A DNA stretch of 16,182 bases from contig JAZRCL010000026.1 of the NCBI GenBank assembly GCA_045659745.1, positions 1 through 16,182 on the forward strand, given 5' to 3'. The notes beneath the pieces were generated by a model. The model was not told where the DNA came from and ran no database searches. It saw only the letters and a list, made by a program, of their open reading frames with translations. Within the stretch, counting starts at the first letter, position 1. Every line of letters starts with the position of its first letter. Both the position numbers and the translations under genes were made by a program. The stretch is from SVTX01 sp045659745. GTDB taxonomy: Bacteria; Bacillota; Clostridia; Oscillospirales; CAG-272. Below are positions 7,151 through 14,384 of this stretch, in pieces.

Positions 7151-8551
7151 ATGGCACAGGTAAAAATCACAGAAACAGTATTGCGTGACTCGCATCAGTC
7201 TCTCGTTGCTACGAGAATGACGACAGAGCAGATGCTTCCCATACTTGAGCAGATGGATAAGGTAGGTTATCATTCGCTTGAGGCGTGGGGCGGAGCAACA
7301 TTTGACGCGTGCATGAGATTTCTCAACGAGGATCCGTGGGAGAGACTCCGCACAATTCGTGAGCACGTAAAGGATACCAAGCTTCAGATGCTTTTCCGCG
7401 GACAGAATATTCTCGGCTACCGTCACTATTCTGATGACGTTGTTGAATATTTCGTTCAGAAATCTATTGCGAACGGTATTGATATTATCCGTATATTCGA
7501 CGCGCTCAACGACCCCAGAAACCTCAAGACTGCGATAAACGCAACAAAGCGCGAGGGCGGTCACGTTCAGGCGGCGTTCAGCTATACCACAGGTCCCGTT
7601 TATACGATGGACTACTATTCCGAATATGCCAAGAGACTTGAGGATATGGGCGCTGACTCAATATGCATCAAGGATATGGCGGGACTCCTCAAGCCCTACG
7701 ACGCGTACGAGCTTGTAAAAACTCTCAAGGAGAGCACAAGCCTTCCCATACAGCTTCATACACACTACACGGCAGGACTTGCTTCTATGACGCTTCTTAA
7801 GGCTATTGAGGCAGGCGTTGACATTGTTGACACAGCTATCTCGCCCATGGCTATGGGTACGTCGCAGCCTCCCACGGAGACTCTCGTTGCGACTCTTCAG
7901 GGAACGCAGTACGACACAGGAATAAAGCTTGACGACCTTGACGCCGTCACAAAGCATTTCACACCCTTGCGCGAAAAGTACCTCGCAGAAGGACTTCTCA
8001 ATCCCAAGGCGCTCAAGGTTGACGTAAACGCGCTCATCTATCAGGTTCCCGGCGGAATGCTCTCCAACCTTATGTCCCAGCTCAAGCAGGCGGGCAAGGA
8101 GGATAAGCTGACCGAGGTTCTTGAGGAAGTACCGAGAGTAAGAGCAGACGTAGGATACCCTCCGCTTGTAACTCCTTCCTCACAGATAGTAGGTACGCAG
8201 GCGGTGTTCAACGTGCTTAACGGTGAAAGATACAAGATGGTCACAAAGGAATTCAAGGGCGTTGTACGCGGTGAGTACGGTAAGACTCCCGTGGAGATTG
8301 ACCCCGAATTCGTAAAGAAGATACTTGGCGAGGACGCAAAGGTTATAGACTATCGTCCCGCAGACGACCTTAAGCCCGAGCTTGACGAGCTTCGCGCAAA
8401 GATTCCCGCAGGTTATCTTGAGCAGGATGAGGACGTGCTTTCCTACGCTCTCTTTGAGCAGGTAGCCCTCAAGTTCTTCGAGTACAGAAAGAATAAAAAA
8501 TACGGCGTAGATTCCGCGGCGGATGCGTCTATCGGAGTACACAGCGTATAA
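7151..8551 (+). CDS. oadA: Oxaloacetate decarboxylase alpha / transcarboxylase 5S-like carboxyltransferase, no biotin domain
   Basis: 466 residues. TIM-barrel carboxyltransferase that exchanges CO2 between biotin and pyruvate/oxaloacetate. The barrel opens with TETVLRDSHQSL (7-18); Asp13 is the expected metal ligand. LFRGQNILGYRHY (81-93) is the keto-acid-site signature. Lys174 in CIKDMAGLL is the expected carbamylated ligand. His203 and His205 in LHTHYTAG complete the metal site. SPMAMGTSQPPTE (231-243) is typical. The protein stops after the conserved helical C-terminal part; Klebsiella OadA continues into a linker and its own biotin domain. This 5S/PycB-like length fits the free biotin carrier two genes upstream. 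AGGAG before the ATG supports the start. It is the last gene before the operon terminator. Confidence 0.94.
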   Translation: MAQVKITETVLRDSHQSLVATRMTTEQMLPILEQMDKVGYHSLEAWGGATFDACMRFLNEDPWERLRTIREHVKDTKLQMLFRGQNILGYRHYSDDVVEYFVQKSIANGIDIIRIFDALNDPRNLKTAINATKREGGHVQAAFSYTTGPVYTMDYYSEYAKRLEDMGADSICIKDMAGLLKPYDAYELVKTLKESTSLPIQLHTHYTAGLASMTLLKAIEAGVDIVDTAISPMAMGTSQPPTETLVATLQGTQYDTGIKLDDLDAVTKHFTPLREKYLAEGLLNPKALKVDVNALIYQVPGGMLSNLMSQLKQAGKEDKLTEVLEEVPRVRADVGYPPLVTPSSQIVGTQAVFNVLNGERYKMVTKEFKGVVRGEYGKTPVEIDPEFVKKILGEDAKVIDYRPADDLKPELDELRAKIPAGYLEQDEDVLSYALFEQVALKFFEYRKNKKYGVDSAADASIGVHSV

Positions 8552-8554
8552 CTT

Positions 8555-8590
8555 AAAAAAATCACCAAACGCAGAGTTTGGTGATTTTTT
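8555..8590 (+). terminator. Intrinsic terminator of the decarboxylase operon
   Basis: AAATCACCAAAC can pair with GTTTGGTGATTT around GCAGA (8571-8575), with flanking A and T tracts extending the stem and giving a T7 tail. It starts four bases after the oadA stop. This closes the five-gene operon. Confidence 0.93.
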
Positions 8591-8720
8591 TATCCATAAA
8601 ACTTCTTGTTCATATTTATGACGAACCGCAATTTTGTTTGAATTGTCTTTTGAGGGGCGCTAAATTGATAATAAATTGTAAATTGTGTAAGATATTATGT
8701 ATTTTTTTACAAAAAAGCCG

Positions 8721-8749
8721 TTGACAAATTGGTGCTTTTGTATTATAAT
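8721..8749 (+). promoter_or_regulatory. Consensus sigma-A promoter upstream of rsmE
   Basis: TTGACA (8721-8726) and TATAAT (8744-8749) have a 17-base spacer, again a perfect consensus. The predicted start is about 8756, leaving a leader of about 100 bases before the ATG at 8859. Apart from this promoter, the 267-base gap 8592-8858 is AT-rich with no gene I can support. Confidence 0.85.
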
Positions 8750-8858
8750 GAAGTATATTTCGTTGGTAATTGTAATAAAACTGTTGTTGAAAATGCCCAA
8801 TAAAAGTACACATTAAATTAACTTTTAGGATCTATACATACTGTTTTCGGAGATTTTT

Positions 8859-9605
8859 ATGCCTCGATTTTTTGTAAGACAAAATCAAATATCCGACGGC
8901 ATAGTTAATATCGTCGGGGATGACGCGCACCATATTTCACGCTCCTTGCGTATGGCGGCGGGTGAGTATATCACCGTGTCGGACATGCAGAAAAATGAAT
9001 ATGAGTGTATCCTCAAGAGCTTTTCGGATGGACTTGTCACCGCTGAGATAATATCTCAGAAAAAAGCGGATACCGAGCCGAGCTTCAAGGCGCATCTTTA
9101 TCAGGCACTCCCCAAGGGAGAGAAGCTTGACTACATAATTCAAAAAGCGGTTGAGTGCGGTGTGAATGAGATCACCACGTTCCAGAGCGAAAGATGTATC
9201 GCAAAGGAAAAGGATCCCGACGGCAAAAAACTTGCACGCAGACAGAGAATCTCTCTTGAGGCGGCAAAGCAATCAGGGCGTGGAATCGTACCACAGATAA
9301 ATTCTACTATCACGTACGAAAAAATGCTTGATGAGGCAATGAGGGCGGATGTAGTCCTGTTTTGCTATGAGGGAGATGGAACTCTGCCGCTCGGTCAAGT
9401 AATCAAGGACAAGCTTGCGGACAAGTCGCGAGAGAATTTAAGTATTTCAATCGTGATTGGAAGCGAGGGCGGATTTTCTCTCAAAGAAGCGCAGCAGGCG
9501 CGTGAGCGAGGAATGTCGCTTATAGGTCTTGGAAAGAGAATACTGAGAACGGAGACCGCATCGGGCTTTGTGCTCAGCTGTCTCGTTTATGAATTTGAAC
9601 TTTAA
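8859..9605 (+). CDS. rsmE: RsmE, 16S rRNA m3U1498 methyltransferase
   Basis: 248 residues, the usual length. It methylates N3 of U1498 in the 16S rRNA of the small ribosomal subunit, using S-adenosylmethionine. The N-terminal PUA-like domain (about 1-70) includes DDAHHISRSLRM (21-32). The C-terminal SPOUT domain shows KGEKLDYIIQKAVECGV (86-102), ERCIAK (111-116), the SAM-knot segments IGSEGGF (200-206) and GLGKRILRTETA (223-234). GGAGA at 8849-8853 lies five bases before the ATG. It is the first gene after its own consensus promoter, and the regulator gene follows closely. Confidence 0.95.
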   Translation: MPRFFVRQNQISDGIVNIVGDDAHHISRSLRMAAGEYITVSDMQKNEYECILKSFSDGLVTAEIISQKKADTEPSFKAHLYQALPKGEKLDYIIQKAVECGVNEITTFQSERCIAKEKDPDGKKLARRQRISLEAAKQSGRGIVPQINSTITYEKMLDEAMRADVVLFCYEGDGTLPLGQVIKDKLADKSRENLSISIVIGSEGGFSLKEAQQARERGMSLIGLGKRILRTETASGFVLSCLVYEFEL

Positions 9606-9657
9606 TATTAAATCAATATAAGAAGGCTTGCAAATGCTTGCCGGGAAAGGAATTTTT

Positions 9658-10743
9658 ATGTCGAACAGATTGTTCCAGAATGTAATTCATCAGATGAAAA
9701 CTGCGGTTGACCGTGTTATCGGTGTTATAGACGAAAACGGCGTTATCGTTGCTTGCTCCGAGCTTGTAAAGATCGGCGAGGTTAAGCAGGGCGTACGTGA
9801 TGAGCTTATTTACTCCGCAGGTCACGTAGTATCAGGTGGATATACATACCGTCCCATCACCGTGGGAACAAAGACAGAGTATATCGTTTTCATGGAGGGC
9901 GAGGACAAAATGGCAGAGAAGATGTCAAAGCTTTTGGCAGTTTCTCTTTCCAACATCAAGAATCTCTACGATGAGAAGTATGACAAGGGATCGTTCATCA
10001 AGAACATCATTCTTGATAACATTCTCCCCAGCGATATTTACATCAAGTCCAAGGAGCTTCATTTCAACTCTGAGGAGCAGAGAATAGTATTCCTCATAAA
10101 ATTCTTTGGCAAGACGGACGTTATGCCCTTTGAGATGCTTCAGAATATGTTCCCCGACAAGTCCAAGGACTACGTTATCAGCGTAGGCGAGCACGATATC
10201 GTTCTTGTTAAGGACATAAAGCCCGGCACGGACGCAAAGGACATTGAGAAGATTGCTACAAACATTTCTGACACACTTTCCTCCGAGTTCTACACCAAGG
10301 TTAATATCGGTGTATCAACAGTAGTTGACAACCTCAAGGACCTTGCAAGAGCATATAAGGAGGCTCAGGTAGCACTTGAGGTAGGCAAGGTATTTGAGAC
10401 TGAAAAGAACATCATAAGCTACGAAAACCTCGGTATTGGCAGACTTATATACCAGCTCCCCACAACTCTTTGCGATATGTTCCTTCAGGAAGTATTCAAG
10501 AAGGGAAGCCTTGAGTCTCTCGACCGCGAGACACTTATGACTATTCAGTGCTTCTTTGAGAACAACCTCAACGTATCCGAAACGTCCAGAAAGCTTTTCG
10601 TACATAGAAATACACTTGTTTACAGACTTGAGAAGATCAGAAAGATCACAGGCCTTGACCTCCGTGAGTTTGAGCACGCAATAACCTTCAAGGTTGCGCT
10701 CATGGTTAAGAAATATCTTTCCTCCAAGCCCACAAAATATTGA
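9658..10743 (+). CDS. CdaR/PucR-type transcriptional regulator
   Basis: 361 residues. The N-terminal domain (about 1-105) resembles the putative sugar-diacid recognition domain of CdaR proteins (VIGVIDENGVIVAC, 20-33). The middle (about 135-255) resembles the degenerate GGDEF-like domain of this family, with YKEAQVALEVGK at 233-244. The C-terminus carries the PucR/CdaR helix-turn-helix: NLNVSETSRKLFVHRNTLVYRLEKI (303-327). I chose ATG 9658, which AAAGGA precedes at good spacing. An in-frame TTG at 9628 sits on poorer ribosome signals and would add ten residues unlike the family. No sugar-acid pathway gene is near, so the effector and targets are unknown. It lies 52 bases after rsmE and could share that promoter. 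Confidence 0.85.
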   Translation: MSNRLFQNVIHQMKTAVDRVIGVIDENGVIVACSELVKIGEVKQGVRDELIYSAGHVVSGGYTYRPITVGTKTEYIVFMEGEDKMAEKMSKLLAVSLSNIKNLYDEKYDKGSFIKNIILDNILPSDIYIKSKELHFNSEEQRIVFLIKFFGKTDVMPFEMLQNMFPDKSKDYVISVGEHDIVLVKDIKPGTDAKDIEKIATNISDTLSSEFYTKVNIGVSTVVDNLKDLARAYKEAQVALEVGKVFETEKNIISYENLGIGRLIYQLPTTLCDMFLQEVFKKGSLESLDRETLMTIQCFFENNLNVSETSRKLFVHRNTLVYRLEKIRKITGLDLREFEHAITFKVALMVKKYLSSKPTKY

Positions 10744-10776
10744 TTTAGAGTAATAAAATTAAATAAAACGGGATAA

Positions 10777-10782
10777 TATAAT
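10777..10782 (+). promoter_or_regulatory. Possible -10 box upstream of the S41 protease
   Basis: TATAAT occurs at 10777-10782, but the position 17 bases upstream (TAAAAT) is not a good -35. The predicted start, about 10789, would fall on the first base of the long hairpin arm. Tentative. Confidence 0.3.
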
Positions 10783-10788
10783 CCTATC

Positions 10789-10832
10789 TATCAAGCGAAA
10801 CGTCCACTTTGTTCTGGGCGTTTCGCTTGATA
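10789..10832 (+). promoter_or_regulatory. 17-bp inverted repeat in the ctpA leader
   Basis: Positions 10789-10805 pair with 10816-10832 (16 Watson-Crick pairs plus one G-T) around a 10-base loop. No T-tract follows, so it is not an ordinary intrinsic terminator. The right arm contains TTTCGCTT (10821-10828). This is also complementary to AAGCGAAA (10861-10868), which overlaps the ribosome site of the protease gene, so two exclusive RNA folds are possible. Confidence 0.7.
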
Positions 10833-10834
10833 TT

Positions 10835-10852
10835 GTGTTATAGATATAACAC
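10835..10852. promoter_or_regulatory. 18-bp palindrome, candidate operator
   Basis: GTGTTATA and TATAACAC are exact reverse complements separated by GA. A 2-base centre is too tight for a full RNA loop, so a dimeric repressor site is one reading. A small hairpin with its inner pairs open is another. It sits between the long inverted repeat and the protease ribosome site. Confidence 0.5.
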
Positions 10853-10882
10853 GCACCACAAAGCGAAAGGTTTGGTAGTTTA

Positions 10883-12439
10883 ATGGGAAAATATACCTAC
10901 ACCGTGTCGAGAATAACGACAGGTCAGGATGAAGAAAAAATTTGCTCCATTGTAAAATCTTGTATTGACGTCGAAACTGTTCAGGCTTCGGCGCAGACAT
11001 CAAGCATTTGCTTTTCAGTAAAGGACAATACAATCTCCAAGTCGGAGATAGAGAGAAAACTTTCATATGCGTTCGAGTCAAGCGGATACGAGCTTATTCT
11101 CCCCGAGGGAGTGACTACGTTTGTACCCTCAAAGCAGAAGGGTGGCAAAAAGCCGCGCACATTGTCGCTTGGAACGGCGGCTATACTTGCGGCGGCAGTT
11201 GGACTGTTCTGCATAATGATAACCTTTGGAATATGCTCAAGACATATGACGCAGGGCGTGGGCAAGGATACCCCAGAATACGCAAAGGATCTTATTGCTC
11301 TGGACAGATTCTTCCGCGAGTATTCCTACGACGGAATTACCGATAAGGACTTTGGCGAGCACCTGCTTGATGCATATATTGACTTTAGCGGAGATATTTA
11401 TGCGGAGTATTATTCAGAGGATGAGCTTGAGTCTCTTACTCAGGATATGACGGGTGAGTTTGTCGGAGTAGGCATTGGCGTTGTGGAGAGTACATTTACG
11501 CTCAACGGCAAGACTACTAATGCAATACAGATAGTTTCCGTTTATGAAAACTCCTCGGCAGAAGAAGCAGGCATACTTGCGGGAGATATGATAACTCATA
11601 TCGGCATCGGTGAGGACGCTGAGAGTGTGACCGACCTGGGATACGATGCGGCGCTTGATAAGCTTGCTGGCAAAGAGGGAACAAAGGCAAAGTTCATTGT
11701 TCACAGAAAAAATGAGGCGGGCGAATATGAGCCTATAGAGTATAATATCACTCGCAAAAAGGTAGTGACCATATCCGTTAAGGGCAAGGTGTGCGATACT
11801 GACGATAAGGTTGGTATAATAACCATAACTAATTTCGACTATACTACACCCCCGCAGTTCTGCGATGCAGTAGATAGCCTTAAGGAAGCGGGTTGTGAGT
11901 ATTTTGTAATTGATCTCAGAAACAATCCCGGAGGATACGTTGAGTCTATTGTTTCTGTCGTGTCGTATTTTCTTGATGAAGGCGACCTTGTAATGACCGT
12001 TGAGGACAGAGAAGGCAAGGTCACGGAAAAATACACCGTCAAAGAACGCTCAAACGAACAGTTCAGTATAAAAAAGGAAGATATAGGCAAATACAAGGGT
12101 ATGAAGCTTGCAGTTCTTGTAAATGAGAACACGGCGAGCGCCGCGGAGCTTTTCACCGCCACCGTGAGAGATTATTCTCTTGGCAAGATAGTTGGCGTCA
12201 AGACCTACGGTAAGGGTTGTATGCAGCGCACCTACTATCTTGACAATTACGGTCTTAAGGGCGCATTGAAGCTCACGACAAACCTCTATTTTTCAAAGAG
12301 TCACGAGTCATATCACGGTGTGGGAATAACTCCTGATATTGAAATTCAGCTCTCAGATGAGGCAAGGGAGTATGGTGCTCCCCCCATTCCTCACGACAAA
12401 GACAATCAGCTACAGAGCGCGATTGAAAATCTGAAATAA
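10883..12439 (+). CDS. S41 C-terminal processing protease (CtpA/CtpB-like) with extra N-terminal domain
   Basis: 518 residues. Membrane-anchored serine protease acting outside the membrane. Residues 1-73 have the beta-alpha-beta-beta-alpha-beta rhythm of an HMA-like domain, but lack its metal-binding CxxC loop. Residues 94-118 are a membrane helix, placing the first domain in the cytoplasm. About 120-190 is a helical linker region. About 190-275 is the PDZ domain (GEFVGVGIGV at 191-200). The S41 core follows: VIDLRNNPGG (342-351); Ser419 in NTASAAE; Lys444 in TYGKG and Gln448. The 25-residue Ser-Lys spacing and the Gln four residues on match the CtpB/Prc Ser-Lys-Gln triad, so it should be active. 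The ATG at 10883 follows GAAAGG (10865-10870) at 12 bases, a long spacing. Its substrate is unknown; greA follows 47 bases later. Confidence 0.93.
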   Translation: MGKYTYTVSRITTGQDEEKICSIVKSCIDVETVQASAQTSSICFSVKDNTISKSEIERKLSYAFESSGYELILPEGVTTFVPSKQKGGKKPRTLSLGTAAILAAAVGLFCIMITFGICSRHMTQGVGKDTPEYAKDLIALDRFFREYSYDGITDKDFGEHLLDAYIDFSGDIYAEYYSEDELESLTQDMTGEFVGVGIGVVESTFTLNGKTTNAIQIVSVYENSSAEEAGILAGDMITHIGIGEDAESVTDLGYDAALDKLAGKEGTKAKFIVHRKNEAGEYEPIEYNITRKKVVTISVKGKVCDTDDKVGIITITNFDYTTPPQFCDAVDSLKEAGCEYFVIDLRNNPGGYVESIVSVVSYFLDEGDLVMTVEDREGKVTEKYTVKERSNEQFSIKKEDIGKYKGMKLAVLVNENTASAAELFTATVRDYSLGKIVGVKTYGKGCMQRTYYLDNYGLKGALKLTTNLYFSKSHESYHGVGITPDIEIQLSDEAREYGAPPIPHDKDNQLQSAIENLK

Positions 12440-12486
12440 AGCTACGGCTAAAAATAAAACAAACATATATAAAAGGAGAATTTATC

Positions 12487-12978
12487 ATGGCAGAGAAGCA
12501 GTTATATACGCCCGAGGGCTATAAGGAGCTTACAGACGAGCTTGACTATCGCAAGTCCGTAAAGAGAGAGGAGATTAAGGAGGCTATCGCTACAGCACGT
12601 TCCTTCGGTGACCTTTCTGAGAACTCCGAGTACGACGAGGCAAGAAATCAGCAGGCGGAAAATGAAGCAAAAATAAAGGAGCTTGAGGCTCTTATAGAGA
12701 ACGCGGTGATCGTTGACGAGTCCAAGATAGACACAAAGGTAGTTTCTCTCGGTTCTACAGTAATTGTTCTTGACATTGAAGAGGACGAGGAGATAAAGTA
12801 CAGCATCGTTGGCTCAAACGAGGCAAATCCTCTTGAGGGTAAGATCTCTGACCGCTCGCCCGTCGGAAGCGCACTTATGGGCGCACGCGCAGGACAGACT
12901 GTCAGCGTGACAACACCTGCAGGAGTTTACGAGCTTAAGATAGTTGACGTTTACAGAGCGGGCAAGAACGACAATTGA
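12487..12978 (+). CDS. greA: GreA transcript cleavage factor
   Basis: 163 residues, the normal length. It binds the RNA polymerase secondary channel and rescues backtracked complexes by stimulating RNA cleavage. An N-terminal coiled coil (about 1-77) carries the tip motif GDLSENSEYDEA (41-52), with catalytic acids Asp42 and Glu45. The C-terminal FKBP-like domain (about 85-158) shows NPLEGKISDRSPVGSALMG (115-133). AGGAG eight bases before the ATG supports the start. It follows the protease gene with a short gap and no terminator between them, so it is probably in the same transcript. Confidence 0.96.
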   Translation: MAEKQLYTPEGYKELTDELDYRKSVKREEIKEAIATARSFGDLSENSEYDEARNQQAENEAKIKELEALIENAVIVDESKIDTKVVSLGSTVIVLDIEEDEEIKYSIVGSNEANPLEGKISDRSPVGSALMGARAGQTVSVTTPAGVYELKIVDVYRAGKNDN

Positions 12979-13012
12979 GACCTGACCCAAAAAAACTTAA
13001 GGGGTCGTGAAA

Positions 13013-13738
13013 ATGGATCAAAACAAAGAAAATATAGTGGATGAAAAGCTTGACGGCGACAACGTGAGTGTCGTGAGCAAAAGCAAGCTTCTCTCAAAAC
13101 TCGACAATTTTTGGTATCACTACAAATGGGGAGTTATTATCGGCGCGTTTTTCCTTGTGGTACTTATAGTAGGCCTTGTGCAGATATTCAATCGAACTGC
13201 AACTGACGCGGCGGTGACTTTTGCGGGTCCTGCTTACATATCTCCCAATCAGTGTGCGGAAATTGAGACTGAGCTTGGAAAAATTATTCCCGAGGATTAC
13301 ACGGGTGACGGAAACAAGACCGTTAAGTTCAGTAATTACACCATATATTACGAAAACGATCTTAAGGGCATGGATTCATCGCAGATTGATCTGTCTCAAA
13401 ATACTACGAACAAGGGTAATTACGATGATTACGTTTCGTCGGGTGAATGCTCGATATATTTTGTCGGTGTTGAGCTCTACAAGAATTTTGTGGCTCGCGA
13501 GAGATTGCAGTCTATGAGTGACTTGTTTGGTGAGGATCTGCCTTCTGGCATTACCGAGGACGGCTACGGCGTGCGCCTTGGAGACTTGCCGATATACGAG
13601 CTGGACGCGTTCAAGGTCATGCCCGCGGACACGTATATTTGTCTTACAAAGCCATATATATACGGCGAAAGCTCAAAGAAAGACACGTACGCTCAAATGA
13701 TGGAGTGCTACAAGGCAATAGTCAATTTCGGACAATGA
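13013..13738 (+). CDS. Single-pass membrane protein of unknown function
   Basis: 241 residues. I do not recognise a named family. An acidic, Lys/Asn-rich cytoplasmic N-terminus (1-30) precedes an aromatic stretch (DNFWYHYKWG, 31-40), a membrane helix (about 40-58) and a 180-residue domain probably outside the cell. That domain is rich in Tyr, Asp and Gly and mostly beta in appearance. The aromatic-plus-helix lead-in is common in Clostridial anchored proteins. There is no catalytic motif I can name. I chose ATG 13013 because AAGGGG (12999-13004) lies eight bases before it; the GTG at 13007 would be only two bases away. It is 34 bases after greA and ends one base before a terminator stem, so it closes the operon. 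Confidence 0.8.
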   Translation: MDQNKENIVDEKLDGDNVSVVSKSKLLSKLDNFWYHYKWGVIIGAFFLVVLIVGLVQIFNRTATDAAVTFAGPAYISPNQCAEIETELGKIIPEDYTGDGNKTVKFSNYTIYYENDLKGMDSSQIDLSQNTTNKGNYDDYVSSGECSIYFVGVELYKNFVARERLQSMSDLFGEDLPSGITEDGYGVRLGDLPIYELDAFKVMPADTYICLTKPYIYGESSKKDTYAQMMECYKAIVNFGQ

Positions 13739-13771
13739 AAAAATGAAGCGATAAAAATCGCTTCATTTTTT
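13738..13771 (+). terminator. Intrinsic terminator after the rsmE-to-membrane-protein cluster
   Basis: ATGAAGCGAT (13743-13752) pairs with ATCGCTTCAT (13757-13766) around AAAA. It is flanked by an A5 tract before and a T6 run after, which lengthen the stem. It directly abuts the stop codon at 13736-13738. Confidence 0.93.
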
Positions 13772-13820
13772 ATATAATCACCTAAAATTCACTAAAACAT
13801 TTCTTGTTTGCCGTATTCAG

Positions 13821-13859
13821 TTAACACGGTGTTAATTATTTAGTGATAAAATTTATAAT
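13821..13859 (+). promoter_or_regulatory. Candidate promoter with palindromic operator
   Basis: TTAACAC (13821-13827) and GTGTTAA (13829-13835) form a perfect 15-base palindrome around one G. A TATAAT lies at 13854-13859. The region where its -35 should fall (13831-13837, GTTAATT) overlaps the right half of the palindrome. That geometry suits a repressor that occludes the -35. A further TATAAT lies at 13870-13875. The exact promoter is uncertain; the palindrome itself is certain. Confidence 0.5.
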
Positions 13860-13913
13860 ATAGGTCTATTATAATATATATTTGAACTGATATAACAATT
13901 CGGAGGCAAAATA

Positions 13914-14381
13914 ATGGGAAAATTCAAGGATAAGATCTACAGATTTATGTACGGCAGATACGGCACGGACCAGCTTTACAATTTTATAAGCGTGTTTATT
14001 CTTATCAGTCTGGTGCTTGAATGGATACTCAGCTTTTTTATAGGCAGACACCCTGTAGGCGCAATAATCCTTTATGCAATAATCACACTTAATCTTGTGC
14101 TTATAGTCTGGTCTGTGTTCAGATGCTTTTCAAGAAACATCTACAAGCGCAGACGTGAAAACGAGATATATCTCAAGGCTCGCGGCGCGGTTAAAAGATT
14201 TTTCACGGGCAATACGTCCACAAAGACCAAAAGAGGACCCAAGGACGGCGCAGGATACATCTATCGTGACTGTACCAAATGCGGTAATACTCTCCGTTTG
14301 CCCTATAAGGCTGGCAAAAATGCGGTAAGATGCCCCAAATGCTCGCACCGCTTTTTCGTAAAGGCAAAGAAAATGAAATAA
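13914..14381 (+). CDS. Two-helix membrane protein with C-terminal zinc ribbon
   Basis: 155 residues; no named family recognised. A short amphipathic N-terminus (1-20) leads into two hydrophobic helices (about 22-43 and 47-70) joined by a tight GRHPVG turn. A very basic segment (75-112) follows, then a zinc ribbon with Cys120/Cys123 and Cys140/Cys143 in the form CTKCGN...CPKCSHRF. Both termini are probably cytoplasmic, which would put the ribbon next to the membrane on the inside. The basic stretch and ribbon could bind nucleic acid or a protein partner (inference). CGGAGG ahead of the ATG supports the start. The upstream region carries the palindrome at 13821-13835. Confidence 0.85.
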   Translation: MGKFKDKIYRFMYGRYGTDQLYNFISVFILISLVLEWILSFFIGRHPVGAIILYAIITLNLVLIVWSVFRCFSRNIYKRRRENEIYLKARGAVKRFFTGNTSTKTKRGPKDGAGYIYRDCTKCGNTLRLPYKAGKNAVRCPKCSHRFFVKAKKMK

Positions 14382-14384
14382 GAC

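Noticed and set aside
8640..8700. AAATTG repeated three times in the rsmE upstream gap
   Set aside because: Short AT-rich repeats with irregular spacing, expected by chance in such sequence.
8616..8813. Minus-strand 65-codon open frame in the gap before rsmE
   Set aside because: It lies in an AT-rich region occupied by the consensus plus-strand promoter, and the product has low complexity and no start signals.
9628..9657. TTG start for the CdaR-type regulator at 9628
   Set aside because: ATG 9658 has AAAGGA at proper spacing and begins at the usual domain start; the extension lies over the ribosome site itself.
10789..10832. The long hairpin as an intrinsic terminator after the CdaR-type gene
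   Set aside because: The stem is strong but no T-tract follows on the plus strand, so standard intrinsic termination is not supported; a leader structure is the better reading.
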